Shown here piece by piece: positions 1 to 7,704 of a stretch of DNA of 54,209 nt; positions within the stretch are counted from its first letter, which is position 1; each line of letters opens with the position of its first letter. The stretch is from an uncultured Clostridia bacterium. Its GTDB lineage: Bacteria > Bacillota > Clostridia > TANB77 > CAG-508. The translations under genes and the position numbers were made by a program. Under the pieces are notes generated by a model, which was not told the origin of the DNA, ran no database searches, and worked only from the letters and a program-made list of their open reading frames with translations. The stretch spans positions 1 to 54,209 of the forward strand of contig CALWZW010000009.1 of NCBI GenBank assembly GCA_944386135.1, written 5' to 3'.

Positions 1-66
1 TATAATAAAGTTTAAAATTTAATATATTATACTTACCTTTCTCCATTAATTATTTTATTTTTATTT

Positions 67-141
67 CTAAAAATTTTTATCGTCTATTATTTCTTTAAAA
101 TTATCAACAATTTCTATTGCTTCTTTTTCTTCTTCTGACAT
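67..141 (-). CDS. Possible 24-residue phage peptide
   Basis: A short acidic reading frame begins with Met-Ser-Glu-Glu-Glu-Lys and ends at TAG. GAGGAG, formed by the last codons of the preceding gene, sits eight bases before its ATG, so translation would be coupled. I recognise no family. A further open frame starts at base 46 and runs off the left edge, but it has no visible ribosome site. Being so short, the peptide could be a chance frame. Confidence 0.3.
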   Translation of the reverse strand: MSEEEKEAIEIVDNFKEIIDDKNF

Positions 142-146
142 CTACA

Positions 147-335
147 TCACTCCTCTGCTATTTTTCTGCAGCTTTGCTTTTCTATGTCCCATGCTGCACA
201 TTTTTCTTTGTAACATTCTTCAAATTGTTGTGTTTCAACAAGTACATAATATTCTGCTCTTGCTATTCCGTCATGATCTAACAGTGGTTGTCTTATGTTC
301 TGCTGTACTATTTTGTATCGCTCTGGGCATTTCAT
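147..335 (-). CDS. Small cysteine-containing phage protein
   Basis: This 62-residue protein begins Met-Lys-Cys-Pro. Its C-terminal half has three more cysteines, in the pattern ECYKEKCAAWD then QSCRK, plus a central stretch with YYVLVETQQF. Small proteins with this look are common late in the early operons of Clostridia prophages, where they are annotated only as hypothetical. The four cysteines could bind a metal, but that is inference. It follows the DUF1064 gene by four bases and is very likely cotranscribed with it. No function can be assigned. Confidence 0.7.
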   Translation of the reverse strand: MKCPERYKIVQQNIRQPLLDHDGIARAEYYVLVETQQFEECYKEKCAAWDIEKQSCRKIAEE

Positions 336-339
336 TGTT

Positions 340-684
340 CTACACCTCGTCTTTGGTTATTATTTTTAGTTCTAAATATAGATATTTCTTTTCAAAAAGT
401 TTCTGCTTTATTTTAAATACATCTGTCTTTATTCCTTTTGTGTCTTCTACTATTGTTTTCTTTAACTTGTTGTCGTAATATACAAAATCTGCTATGTATT
501 CTATTTTTCTGTATGTTTTTCCATTTTTTACAAAACTCTCTTGTAATAAAAATAGTACTTGCAACCTTAAGTTACTTATTTTTCCAGCTCGTTGCATCAA
601 TTCTAACTGTTTATATCTTTTAGCTTCTAATGCACTGTCAAATACATATGCATTTACTTGTGTTTTTTTATTGTTGTATTTCAT
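340..684 (-). CDS. DUF1064 phage protein, predicted PD-(D/E)XK nuclease-like
   Basis: The protein has 114 residues. The DUF1064 pattern is visible: an N-terminal segment with SALEAKRYKQL, then a strand ADFVYYD, then VEDTKG followed by a basic C-terminal half. In this family the Glu, the Asp of the ADF strand and the E-x-x-K-like VEDTKG resemble a PD-(D/E)XK nuclease core, and members sit among phage replication genes where a junction-resolving role has been proposed. Nuclease activity is inferred, not shown. Its start overlaps the stop of the upstream 56-residue gene in the form CTATGA, so the two are translationally coupled. Confidence 0.85.
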   Translation of the reverse strand: MKYNNKKTQVNAYVFDSALEAKRYKQLELMQRAGKISNLRLQVLFLLQESFVKNGKTYRKIEYIADFVYYDNKLKKTIVEDTKGIKTDVFKIKQKLFEKKYLYLELKIITKDEV

Positions 685-851
685 AGCTCTATTTTCTCCT
701 GTAATCCTAACATTTCTCTTATTCTCTGCCTTGGTTCTTTCACATATTCACATTGTGCTTGTCCTGTAAAGCTATCTAGTTCAAGTTTATTGCAACCAAG
801 ACACCAATTGTTTTCAATCGCTTTTTTACATATTCCCCATAGTTCTTTCAT
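681..851 (-). CDS. 56-residue four-cysteine phage protein
   Basis: This short gene is easily missed. It starts at an ATG preceded by AGGAGA within the end of the sigma-like gene and stops at a TGA overlapping the DUF1064 start. Cysteines at residues 8, 17, 20 and 34 (the middle pair as Cys-Leu-Gly-Cys) suggest a small zinc-binding knuckle. The C-terminus is charged and helical-looking. The overlaps on both sides and the good ribosome site make it a credible gene. The family is unknown to me. A role as a nucleic-acid-binding accessory of the adjacent nuclease is speculation. Confidence 0.7.
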   Translation of the reverse strand: MKELWGICKKAIENNWCLGCNKLELDSFTGQAQCEYVKEPRQRIREMLGLQEKIEL

Positions 852-860
852 AATCTTCTC

Positions 861-1361
861 CTAATATAATTCTTTCATTTTCTTAAGAACTCTAGAAACT
901 TGGGCTTGTGAACATTTTACTGTATTTGCTATTTCTTGCTGTTTGTGTCCTTGCAAATACATATGAAAAATTTTTTTCTGCTTTTCATCTTTTACTCTAG
1001 CATAAATATTTTTTATGTATCTTTGCAGTTCTATTTTTTCTTCTATTTCTGTAATAACATCTTTTTCATCCATTATTACATCTCCTAGAGTCAAATTTTC
1101 TCGAATTTCTTCTGAGAAATTCATGTCATATTGATGTCCTTTGTTTTTTCTCAAGTACATATAAATCTCATTTGCTATTACTTTATATACATAAGACGAA
1201 AGTTTATATCCTTTTTCTTCTTTAAACGTTTTTACAGCTTTCCACAAACCTATATAGCATATTTGCGTTAAATCTTCTTTCTCTATTCCTATATTTTTAT
1301 ATTTATGTACATTTGCATGAGCTAGATTTATATTTTTTTCAAATATCTCTTCATTTGTCAT
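861..1361 (-). CDS. Phage sigma-70-like factor, probable late-gene activator
   Basis: This 166-residue protein has sigma-70 region 2 features at about 25-75 (EDLTQICYIGLWKAV, KLSSYVYKVIANEIY) and a region 4 helix-turn-helix at about 130-163 (LQGHKQQEIANTVKCSQAQVSRVLKKM). It lacks regions 1 and 3, as expected for the short sigma-like or ArpU-like regulators at the end of phage early operons that switch on late genes. It lies last but a few in the lytic operon, directed toward the structural genes outside the window. An AGGAGA ribosome site precedes the ATG. The late-activator role is inferred from family and position. Confidence 0.88.
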   Translation of the reverse strand: MTNEEIFEKNINLAHANVHKYKNIGIEKEDLTQICYIGLWKAVKTFKEEKGYKLSSYVYKVIANEIYMYLRKNKGHQYDMNFSEEIRENLTLGDVIMDEKDVITEIEEKIELQRYIKNIYARVKDEKQKKIFHMYLQGHKQQEIANTVKCSQAQVSRVLKKMKELY

Positions 1362-1372
1362 ACTTACTTCTC

Positions 1373-1649
1373 CTATATTCCTGGAATATGTCTTTCATTC
1401 TCTTGCTCAATATTGTCTTGTTTAAGCATGTATCTCTTAAAATGTGTTACTTCTCCATATCTGTTTTGGGCGGTTATCCATTTGTCAGTTATGTAATATC
1501 CTTGCTTTTTTAAGTTATATATTCTTGCACCTAGTCTGCTTATCCCTAGATTGTCCCTTGCTTCCTTGTCTGTAATTCCTCCGAAATCTTTTCATATAGT
1601 CTAATACTCTGTCTTCTTGTGTCATTTTTCTTGTAGACTTTATTATCAT
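1373..1649 (-). CDS. Winged-helix DNA-binding phage protein, needs +1 shift at CGG
   Basis: Two frames together encode one 91-residue protein. Frame 0 opens with GGAGG nine bases before ATG 1649 and reads to ...DYMKRF. It then meets CGG at 1583-1581, which would lead to a stop 44 codons from the start. Skipping the C of CGGA continues in the +1 frame as GGITDKEARDNLGISRLG, then ARIYNLKKQGYYI and NRYGEVTHFKRY, ending at 1375. That is the usual layout of the small HTH proteins of Clostridia phages, including glycine after the first helix. The codon before CGG is TTT, which could also pair in the +1 position as TTC. This is one of eight identical-type shift sites in the window. Confidence 0.82.
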
Positions 1650-1654
1650 TTGTT

Positions 1655-1933
1655 TTATCCTCCTTCCACATTTGCAAATAGCTTATCAAAATCAACATTG
1701 CTGTAATCTCTTTGCTCATAATTAACGTATTGTTTTGATGTTTCTTTTCTCAATTGTGCTATATTTGGCATAAATGAGTTTGTTTTTATGTGTTCTTTTA
1801 TATTGCTTAAATATCTGTTTCTGTTCATATCTTTTAAATTTTCATAGAACAGTTTTAATTGTGCTGTAGTTAATTTTTTGTTGTAATTATCTTGTAATAT
1901 ATGTATTCCTTCCATAAAATCATCGATACTCAT
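1655..1933 (-). CDS. Replicative helicase loader/inhibitor-like phage protein
   Basis: The 92-residue protein resembles the N-terminal part of the phage helicase loader/inhibitor group (G39P-like): a helical LTTAQLKLFYENLKDMN segment followed by YLSNIKEHIKTNSFMPNIAQLRKE. In that family the protein binds the replicative helicase DnaB/DnaC and helps deliver it to the phage origin. The context fits, because it directly follows the DnaD-type replication protein and overlaps its end by 14 bases. The similarity is judged by eye and is moderate. Confidence 0.62.
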   Translation of the reverse strand: MSIDDFMEGIHILQDNYNKKLTTAQLKLFYENLKDMNRNRYLSNIKEHIKTNSFMPNIAQLRKETSKQYVNYEQRDYSNVDFDKLFANVEGG

Positions 1934-2544
1934 TTAAAAACTCCTCCTCTGCACTATTATTTTTATCTTTTTTGTTTTCTTGTTTAGCTTCTATCAATGT
2001 TTTTATCCCTGCCTTATGCCAATTGTTTAAAATTGCTTTTATGTATCTAATTGTCCTTTTATTTGCCTCTACACTTATTTGCATCGCATATATAACAATA
2101 TCTTCACCAAATTCTTTTGTGTAATCTTCTAGAACTTCTAAGCCATAAGGCGTAATTAATCCAATGTTATTATTGTAAAACTCAACAACTTCTTGCAGAC
2201 CGTCAACACAACTTTCGCCTGCTTTATTATCATTGTCATTTACATTTACATTTACATTATCATTTACATTTACATTAGTTACGCTTTTGCTTTCTTTTTG
2301 CTTATAGTTTGCTTCTCTTTTGCTTCCGTTTTGCTTTCTTGCCATTAAGATATTTTTGAAAGTTAGCATCCAGCTGTGGTTTAATTAAAGTAAATATAGC
2401 TTTTGAAACTCCTTCAATTTCTATCTCTTTTTGGTTTAATGCGTATTCCGTTATTGCTTTATATACTTTTAGCTGTTCTTGTTCTGAGATTTCTTTTATA
2501 GCCTCATAAAAGCTTCTATAAAATATAAAACTGTCTCTTTCCAC
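1920..2544 (-). CDS. DUF6291-DnaD phage replication initiator, needs +1 shift at CGG
   Basis: The two halves are in different frames. Frame 0 from ATG 2544 (ribosome site AGGAG) gives the DUF6291 N-domain (MERDSFIFYRSFYEAIKEI, then AIFTLIKPQLDAN) and would stop eight codons after CGG 2328-2326. Skipping the C of CGGA joins it to a basic linker, an Asn-Val/Asn-Asp repeat stretch and a DnaD C-domain (EVVEFYNNNIGLITPYGLEV, then YIKAILNNWHKAGIKT). Homologues are one protein of about this size. The downstream frame has no ribosome site of its own. DnaD proteins load the helicase at phage origins. The codon before CGG is AAA. The shifted product would be 207 residues. Confidence 0.85.
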
Positions 2545-2562
2545 ATATTATCTCCTTTCATA

Positions 2563-2592
2563 AAAGGGCTAGATTATTGTGTCTAGCCCTTT
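2563..2592 (-). terminator. Hairpin between the membrane-protein gene and the DnaD gene
   Basis: AAAGGGCTAGA at 2563-2573 pairs perfectly with TCTAGCCCTTT at 2582-2592 around an eight-base loop. On the minus strand it follows the stop of the 2598-3047 gene and ends in TTTTA just before the ribosome site of the DUF6291-DnaD gene. The T-run is short, so it may attenuate the long early transcript rather than end it. Confidence 0.6.
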
Positions 2593-2597
2593 GGTGT

Positions 2598-3047
2598 TTA
2601 TTCTTCTATTATTTCTATACTTTTAATATGATATGTTCCACAACTATTCCAACTTATGTAGCCTCCGTCATGTCCATAGTTGATTTTTACAGTTTTCCCT
2701 ATTGCATTTTTTAATTGTTCTACTAATTCTGTTTCATTTTCGTAGCATAAATATTTTGTTTCATCACTTTGTCCTGTAAATCCACTTGATTTTAAATATA
2801 CTTCATATCTTCTAAACCAAACGCCTTCTAAATCTACCGCTGTTATAACTCCTTGATGTGTTCCTTCTGTTGCTGGATAATTAACAAATCCATGAAAGCA
2901 ACCAAATATAAATATTCCAAATGATGCTAAAATAAATATTATTGCAAAAATCACAAGAATGATTCCTGCTGTTCCATAGCATGAGTCTGATGCAATAAAT
3001 AAAACAATTCCTACTATAAATAATCCTATTATTAAGCCTATTATCAT
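2598..3047 (-). CDS. Phage-encoded membrane protein of unknown function
   Basis: The protein has 149 residues. The first 55 form two hydrophobic helices (MIIGLIIGLFIVGIVLFIA; IILVIFAIIFILASFGIFIF). The rest is a soluble domain with GTHQGVITAVDLEGVWFRRY, YLCYENETELVEQLK and NYGHDGGY. Proteins with this soluble domain occur in phages and integrative elements of Clostridia and are annotated as hypothetical. The orientation suggests a small two-helix anchor with a beta-rich domain on one side of the membrane. I cannot assign a function. Confidence 0.75.
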   Translation of the reverse strand: MIIGLIIGLFIVGIVLFIASDSCYGTAGIILVIFAIIFILASFGIFIFGCFHGFVNYPATEGTHQGVITAVDLEGVWFRRYEVYLKSSGFTGQSDETKYLCYENETELVEQLKNAIGKTVKINYGHDGGYISWNSCGTYHIKSIEIIEE

Positions 3048-3060
3048 TTTCTTTCTCCTC

Positions 3061-3426
3061 CTAATTTTCCTTTACTATTTTTATTGGATATCCTAACTCT
3101 TTTTCTATTTCCGATATTGTCATTTCTTTTACGTTAAAAAGTTTAATTTCTATTTTTGGCAATCTTTTTTTTACTTTATTTTCCAAATTTTCTATTTTTG
3201 TATAATTTATAATTTTATAAGCAGATACTTCGTTTAAATTTCCTTCATAAGTTGAGCTTGCCCAACCATAAATATAATTATCTGCAACAATATTGATATC
3301 ACTCGTATGAGCTCCAATTGTATAAACTATATCTCCTACACATAATTGTCTTCCTAAAGTATCTTTAAAAACTGGTTTTCCTAACTCTCCTGAATATTCT
3401 CCATTTATATATAATTTCTTTTTCAT
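3061..3426 (-). CDS. Hypothetical phage protein
   Basis: This 121-residue soluble protein begins MKKKLYINGEYSG. A beta-rich first half carries FKDTLGRQLCVGDIVYTIG, which resembles small SH3-like folds that open with a 'limits on what is allowed and when' type of strand pattern. A helical C-terminal tail has MTISEIEKELGYPIKIV, a tail shared by several unrelated phage proteins. It lies within the early operon, 13 bases upstream of the membrane-protein gene. The family is not recognised and the fold comment is inference. Confidence 0.65.
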   Translation of the reverse strand: MKKKLYINGEYSGELGKPVFKDTLGRQLCVGDIVYTIGAHTSDINIVADNYIYGWASSTYEGNLNEVSAYKIINYTKIENLENKVKKRLPKIEIKLFNVKEMTISEIEKELGYPIKIVKEN

Positions 3427-3435
3427 TTTTACCTC

Positions 3436-3741
3436 CTAAATATAATTTTTACCATATCTTTTTATAAAGTCTTCTTTTGTTTTGTTGTAGTATTCTTGCC
3501 ACGTTTGTTGTGCTATCTTCTTTACTTCTACCCATTTTGGATTTTTCGGGTCTTTATGTACTGATTTTTTGTCAATTCTATGTTCATAAGGTGTTATAAA
3601 TATTACTAGTCCATCTTTAATTGATTTATCTCTATTTCCTGTTCTACCTTCAAATACCTCATGTCTTTCACTTCCATAAAATCGTTCTGTTTCATAATAT
3701 GGACTTTCAGGCATAATACAAAATTCTTTTTTAGATTTCAT
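3436..3741 (-). CDS. HNH-like phage protein (recombination-associated family)
   Basis: This 101-residue protein has a layout familiar from phage recombination modules: ERHEVFEGRTGNRDKSIKDG, then LVIFITPYEHRIDKKSVHKD, then AQQTWQEYYNKTKEDFIKRYG. In relatives the first part is an HH-F-G motif and the last a conserved helix ending in FGKNY. Here one of the first two histidines is Arg, and no Cys-x-x-Cys pairs are seen, so it may be a degenerate or structural variant of the HNH fold. It overlaps the start of the preceding gene by 11 bases. Nuclease activity is uncertain. Confidence 0.6.
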   Translation of the reverse strand: MKSKKEFCIMPESPYYETERFYGSERHEVFEGRTGNRDKSIKDGLVIFITPYEHRIDKKSVHKDPKNPKWVEVKKIAQQTWQEYYNKTKEDFIKRYGKNYI

Positions 3742-4195
3742 ATCTAATCGCCTCTATTTTCTTTTTAAGAGCATTTTGCTTGCTATCTATACTTTCATAT
3801 GCTTTTTTAAATCTAAACAGTCTGGCACCTAATTCTGCTAATTTCTTGCTATCTTCTTTTACATATTCTTTTGCCATAGCTTCAAAATAGCTCATTGCTG
3901 GTGGTTTTTCTCTTTGTGTTTCCTGCCATTGTTTTCTTTGCATATATACTTGTTTGTTCTCTTGTATAGAAATTTCTGTTTTCAATGTGTCATATTCTTG
4001 TTGTATTCTTGCTATCATTTCTCCTATTAAGTAATTCATATTTGCATATAGCTCAATATTTTTTGAGATTAAGAAGCCTGTATCTGCATTTTCTATCAAT
4101 TCACTTTGTAGTTTGCTATACGTATCTGCTATTTCTTTACTTCCTGCATTTTGAATTGCAAAAGGATTAAACATGTATAATTTTTCAAATTCCAT
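3731..4195 (-). CDS. Coiled-coil phage protein of unknown function
   Basis: This 154-residue protein is mostly helical. Long amphipathic stretches at about 40-85 (YLIGEMIARIQQEYDTLKTEI) and 115-150 (KKLAELGARLFRFKKAYESI) suggest a coiled coil. Proteins of this kind sit beside RecT and MBL-fold genes in Clostridia phages. The function is unknown to me. An architectural or single-strand-binding accessory role would fit the neighbourhood, but nothing in the sequence proves it. Confidence 0.65.
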   Translation of the reverse strand: MEFEKLYMFNPFAIQNAGSKEIADTYSKLQSELIENADTGFLISKNIELYANMNYLIGEMIARIQQEYDTLKTEISIQENKQVYMQRKQWQETQREKPPAMSYFEAMAKEYVKEDSKKLAELGARLFRFKKAYESIDSKQNALKKKIEAIRYEI

Positions 4196-4197
4196 TT

Positions 4198-4837
4198 TTA
4201 CCTCTCTATATGTTCATGCATAAACACATATTCTGAATTATCTCCCATATTTTGTAATAAAAAATCTACTGCTTGTCCTTTACTTAAATGTGTGTCTTTT
4301 ACTCTATATTCGTAACAATATTGCTGTACTTGTTGTTTTTCTCTTATTCTTTCTTCAAGTTCTTCATCTGTATAATTACCTTCAATAAGATATAAATCAT
4401 AATTTTTAGCTGTTATGCCTTCAAGTGTTTTAGTGTCTGTTGCATATATAACCTTATAATTATCAAATAGTACTCTATATCCACATTGAGGCACATCATG
4501 GTATAATTTTATGGGTACAATTTTAAATAGCTTATAATCGTATCTCGTGCCAATTTGAAGCACATCTATATTTCTTCTATCGACGCCACACTCTAACAAA
4601 GGTTTTAACAACCACTCACAACAAGCAAATCTTAAAGTTGGTCTTTCTTGTGCTAATTTCTTAATAGTTGACTTTTTAAAATGATCTGAGGGAATGAATA
4701 TGAGTTAATAGCACTATTTTTAATTTTTTGTAGTATTTTTCAAGTTTTTTAAAGTTAATACCCATATCTAATGCAATAACATCTCTAATTATGGTGCAAT
4801 TTCCTGTACTACAACTTGCCAAAACCTTATATTCCAT
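4198..4837 (-). pseudogene. MBL-fold metallo-hydrolase, broken by a 4-base insertion
   Basis: Phage MBL-fold proteins start MxxKVLAS-S-GNC, and this one does from ATG 4837 (MEYKVLASCSTGNCTIIRD). Frame 0 reads to LLTHIHS and then runs into a stop at 4676. The metal motif HxHxDH should read HIHSDHF. The DNA reads CAT TCC CTC AGA TCA TTT, so four extra bases interrupt the motif, and the rest of the protein (from KKSTIKKLAQERPTLRF on to 4198) is in the +1 frame. No CGG is present. A simple +1 shift would add a residue inside the metal site. I therefore judge it a true lesion, unlike the CGG sites. Confidence 0.72.
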
Positions 4838-5429
4838 TCTTAACCACCTCACTTTCGTACTTCCAAATATACCCTCCTGCTGTTTTTCTAACATTCCCTT
4901 TATTGTTAAATGGTGTTTTGGAACATACTTGTAAAATGTTTCTTGAGCAAATTCCTGTTTTTTCTTGTGCTTCTACGCTACTTTTAAATTTGTTTATATA
5001 TTTCATATTTTTATCAAATTGAATTATTGTTTTTGGTTTTCTATTCTTGTTATAATCTATTAAATGATTTATAATTTGAGGTTTGCCTTTTATAGCATGA
5101 GTTGTATTCTCTTTTTTAGTAACCCATTCTAAATTATCAACCTCATTATTATGTTTGTTAAAATCAATATGATTTACTTCTTTTAGGTTATTAGGATTAG
5201 GAAGAAATGCAGTTGCAACAATTCTATGTAATTTATAACTTTGTTTTATTGTTTTATTATCTCTTTGTATACTAAGTACAACTGATAAATAATTGTTAGG
5301 TTTATTTGTAATTTTTAATATTTTTCCTTTTTGACTTTGCTTGAAGCTTTTTAACCTTCCATAATTGCTAACTTGATATATTCCTTCCCAATTTTTCACA
5401 TCTACCCATACTTCATTTTTATAATTCAT
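4827..5429 (-). CDS. HNH homing endonuclease (NUMOD4-HNH-NUMOD1)
   Basis: It is a free-standing homing endonuclease of 200 residues. A NUMOD4 motif (EVWVDVKNWEGIYQVSNYG) opens it. The HNH_3 core follows at about 75-115 (HRIVATAFLPNPNNLKEVNH, then IDFNKHNNEVDNLEW), and a NUMOD1 helix-turn-helix (FKSSVEAQEKTGI) lies near the end. I chose ATG 5429, preceded by GAGGT, over the earlier in-frame ATG inside recT. The gene is wedged between recT and the MBL gene with overlaps on both sides. Such elements spread by cutting gene copies that lack them. Confidence 0.9.
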   Translation of the reverse strand: MNYKNEVWVDVKNWEGIYQVSNYGRLKSFKQSQKGKILKITNKPNNYLSVVLSIQRDNKTIKQSYKLHRIVATAFLPNPNNLKEVNHIDFNKHNNEVDNLEWVTKKENTTHAIKGKPQIINHLIDYNKNRKPKTIIQFDKNMKYINKFKSSVEAQEKTGICSRNILQVCSKTPFNNKGNVRKTAGGYIWKYESEVVKNGI

Positions 5430-6255
5430 CCATGGATACCTCTTTTTCAGTAGTTTCATTTTGTACTTCTACTACTTCTTCCATTGGTTCCTCTTGCTCT
5501 ATAATCGTTTCGTCCTCATTCTCTACATATTCATATGTTCCATCTGTATTAATTGTTGCCATGTCTTTTTCTACAGCTTGTTGCATATCAATACTCATAA
5601 TTCCCCATTTTGAAATTAATTGTCTTAACATAGTCTTAAATGCCATTCCGTCAAAGTCCTTTTCCCAGAAAGTATATCCTTTATGTGCTGCATATCCTTT
5701 TGAGTACTTTAATGCGTGTTTTTCCATTTTTGATTTTGACCAATATAATGATTTTCTAAATCCATTTGTATACTCAAACATTGCATAATATCCTACAGTC
5801 TCTGTATTTTCTCTTTCTTCTTCATCTTCAATAAGATTTACCTCTATTTCTTCATTTAATGGATCATACTTGATTAATTCTCCTTTTTTAATTGCCAATA
5901 CATTTAGTTTTTTATACTGTCCTGAACGAATTGCTAATTGAATGTAACCTTTGTATCCTAATTGAAATTGTGCTACTTTACAACCTCTTTTACTATCATT
6001 GAAAGGTACTAAATAGTATTGTCCTAATTGAGGACTTGGGCTTAAGTTAAGACTTTCTCCTAATAATGCTCCACTTAATATTGTTCCTGCATCGCATTCT
6101 TGTAGTGCTGGGTTTGTAGCTACTGCACTACTTATACTTGCAATAAACCTAGATGCTCTATCTTTATCTCCTAAAGTATTATTTATCAAATTTTTGTATG
6201 TATCGCTTTGTATTGCTACACTAAATTTTGGTTTATTTGTTACTAAATCACTCAT
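5419..6255 (-). CDS. recT: RecT single-strand annealing recombinase
   Basis: RecT anneals complementary single strands during phage recombination and concatemer formation. The 278-residue protein shows the family hallmarks: SDTYKNLINNTLGDKDRASR near the start, then LQECDAGTILSGALLGESLN and SPSPQLGQYYLVPF, followed by FQLGYKGYIQLA and YSKGYAAHKGYTFW. The C-terminus is a long acidic tail. GGAGG lies eight bases before ATG 6255, so I prefer it to the ATG two codons earlier. The start overlaps the DUF1351 stop. The usual partner is an exonuclease (RecE or YqaJ). None is seen here, and DUF1351 occupies that slot. Confidence 0.95.
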   Translation of the reverse strand: MSDLVTNKPKFSVAIQSDTYKNLINNTLGDKDRASRFIASISSAVATNPALQECDAGTILSGALLGESLNLSPSPQLGQYYLVPFNDSKRGCKVAQFQLGYKGYIQLAIRSGQYKKLNVLAIKKGELIKYDPLNEEIEVNLIEDEEERENTETVGYYAMFEYTNGFRKSLYWSKSKMEKHALKYSKGYAAHKGYTFWEKDFDGMAFKTMLRQLISKWGIMSIDMQQAVEKDMATINTDGTYEYVENEDETIIEQEEPMEEVVEVQNETTEKEVSMDEL

Positions 6256-7093
6256 AATCATATCCTCCTTCTTCTAAAAAATTCTTTAATTCTTTTAACT
6301 TGTTTCTTGTTCCTCTCACTGTGAATCTAAGAGTTAATATCTCTTCTTGCTTTTCCTTTATTGTTGGTTTAGCTAATATTTCTTGTGCTGTACTTGGAGT
6401 CTCATTTGGGATATTAGCATTTGTTAATTTTGAAACTTCTTCCAATTCTTTTAATTTTTCTTCTTGTCTTTTTCTCTCCTCTTCTAGTAACTTATGTCTG
6501 TTTGCTACTTCTTGTATCGCTCTACTTACATTTAGATTTTGCTTATATTCAACTAAAATTTCTTCTTTACACTCTTGTGTTTCTATTAGTTTTAAATCAT
6601 CTACTATTTCATCAATAAATTTTTTAACTTGTTCTTTTAAAGCTTTTTTACTTGCTGTTAATGTTACATTTATATTTGCTTGTTCAAATGTAACAAAATC
6701 AATATCATTAGCAATTCTATATTCTTCAAAGTAGTCTCTTATTTCTTGCTCTTTTTGCTTTTTTAATTCATTTTCTGTATTATCTATTTTTTGTTTTAGA
6801 TCTATATCAGCACTTTTATATTTATCAGCTATGTAAGTTTTATAAATTTCTTCAAATTTCATATATGGAGCTAATATTTGTTCTTTTACTGTTTTTCTTT
6901 GATTTTCAACTTCTTTAAATTCTTTGTTTAAATCAGCTCTAATTTGTTTTATAACTTTTACATTTTCTTCAGTGCAGACTAAACTTTTTGCATTTTCTAC
7001 TTTTTGTTCTATTTCTTCAGATAACCCTTTTAAATGTTCTTCTATTTCTGGTAATTGCCTTACTATTATTAATTCTTTATTGTTGCTTTCCAT
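6248..7093 (-). CDS. DUF1351 phage protein (recombination module)
   Basis: The protein has 281 residues and is strongly helical with heptad-like charge throughout (KVIKQIRADLNKEFKEVENQ; HKLLEEERKRQEEKLKELEE). The C-terminal domain, LTLRFTVRGTRNKLKELKNFLEEGG, matches the end of DUF1351 proteins, which precede recT in many Firmicutes phages. The function is not established. The position suggests a partner of RecT. ATG 7093 has GGGAGG eight bases upstream and overlaps the stop of the 37-residue gene before it, so I use it rather than the upstream ATG. Confidence 0.88.
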   Translation of the reverse strand: MESNNKELIIVRQLPEIEEHLKGLSEEIEQKVENAKSLVCTEENVKVIKQIRADLNKEFKEVENQRKTVKEQILAPYMKFEEIYKTYIADKYKSADIDLKQKIDNTENELKKQKEQEIRDYFEEYRIANDIDFVTFEQANINVTLTASKKALKEQVKKFIDEIVDDLKLIETQECKEEILVEYKQNLNVSRAIQEVANRHKLLEEERKRQEEKLKELEEVSKLTNANIPNETPSTAQEILAKPTIKEKQEEILTLRFTVRGTRNKLKELKNFLEEGGYDYE

Positions 7094-7206
7094 TACATGT
7101 CCTCCCATTTTTCATCTTCTTTTTCTGCTAGATGTTCATAGTAGCCTTCTAAGTCTTTTTGTTCTGTTTCCCAATACTCATCTAGTACCATTTTGTTTTC
7201 TAACAT
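7093..7206 (-). CDS. 37-residue acidic phage peptide
   Basis: A GAGGTG ribosome site precedes ATG 7206. The peptide is acidic with aromatic residues (MVLDEYWETEQKDLEGYYEH) and ends at TAATG, where the stop shares a base with the DUF1351 start. Its coding sequence supplies the GGGAGG used by DUF1351, so it may act as a coupling leader, a small protein, or both. No family recognised. Confidence 0.55.
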   Translation of the reverse strand: MLENKMVLDEYWETEQKDLEGYYEHLAEKEDEKWEDM

Positions 7207-7272
7207 ATTACACCTCTTGATTTTTCTTAATTAATTTGCTAAAATTAGATTATGATTATTTACTAATTTTAG

Positions 7273-7572
7273 TTAGTTGTTATTCTTTGCAGAGAATAGC
7301 AACTCTATTTTTTCAATTTTTTCTTCTGCTGTGCGTTTTCCATATATGATGTTTTCTACATCTGTTCTAAAATTTTGTAATTCTTTGTTTTTCTCAAGTA
7401 GTACTATATTGTTGTGTGTTGCTGTTTGTATCTGTTGTTGATAATGCCTTGATAGTTTTTCTATTTCATCATCTGCTTCATCTATTTCGCTTTGTAATTC
7501 ATCTGCTTTTCCAGATGCAAGTACTATCAAATACAATACAATCACAATTAATATTGCTACAAATATCCACAT
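7273..7572 (-). CDS. Membrane-anchored coiled-coil phage protein
   Basis: This 99-residue protein has one N-terminal transmembrane helix (MWIFVAILIVIVLYLIVLAS) followed by a long acidic coiled coil (ADELQSEIDEADDEIEKLSR; VLLEKNKELQNFRTDVENI). No enzymatic motif is visible. Small bitopic coiled-coil proteins are common in phage early operons. Their functions are largely unknown, and a role in superinfection exclusion or host takeover is only a guess. Confidence 0.7.
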   Translation of the reverse strand: MWIFVAILIVIVLYLIVLASGKADELQSEIDEADDEIEKLSRHYQQQIQTATHNNIVLLEKNKELQNFRTDVENIIYGKRTAEEKIEKIELLFSAKNNN

Positions 7573-7590
7573 ATCTTCTTTCCCTCCTTT

Positions 7591-7704
7591 CTATTTCAAA
7601 AATCCAATTATAAACATCACATCAAATGTGAGTGCTAGCATTGCTATTGACATTCCAGTTGCTAATCCTCTTCTTAGTCTGTATTTTAATTCATTACGTT
7701 TCAT
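7591..7704 (-). CDS. 37-residue single-helix membrane peptide
   Basis: ATG 7704 overlaps the TGA of the HTH gene upstream (AAATGA), and AGGAG lies nine bases before it. A basic N-terminus (MKRNELKYRLRRG) leads into one hydrophobic helix (MSIAMLALTFDVMFIIGFL), and the peptide ends at TAG 7591. The overlap, ribosome site and clean topology argue for a real gene. Function unknown. Confidence 0.6.
   Translation of the reverse strand: MKRNELKYRLRRGLATGMSIAMLALTFDVMFIIGFLK

Noticed and set aside
4676..4720. MBL frame break as a ninth recoding site
   Set aside because: There is no CGG and no glycine gain, and CTC at the break is used as ordinary leucine elsewhere (in glmM before GGA-GGA). The +1 product would also distort the metal motif.
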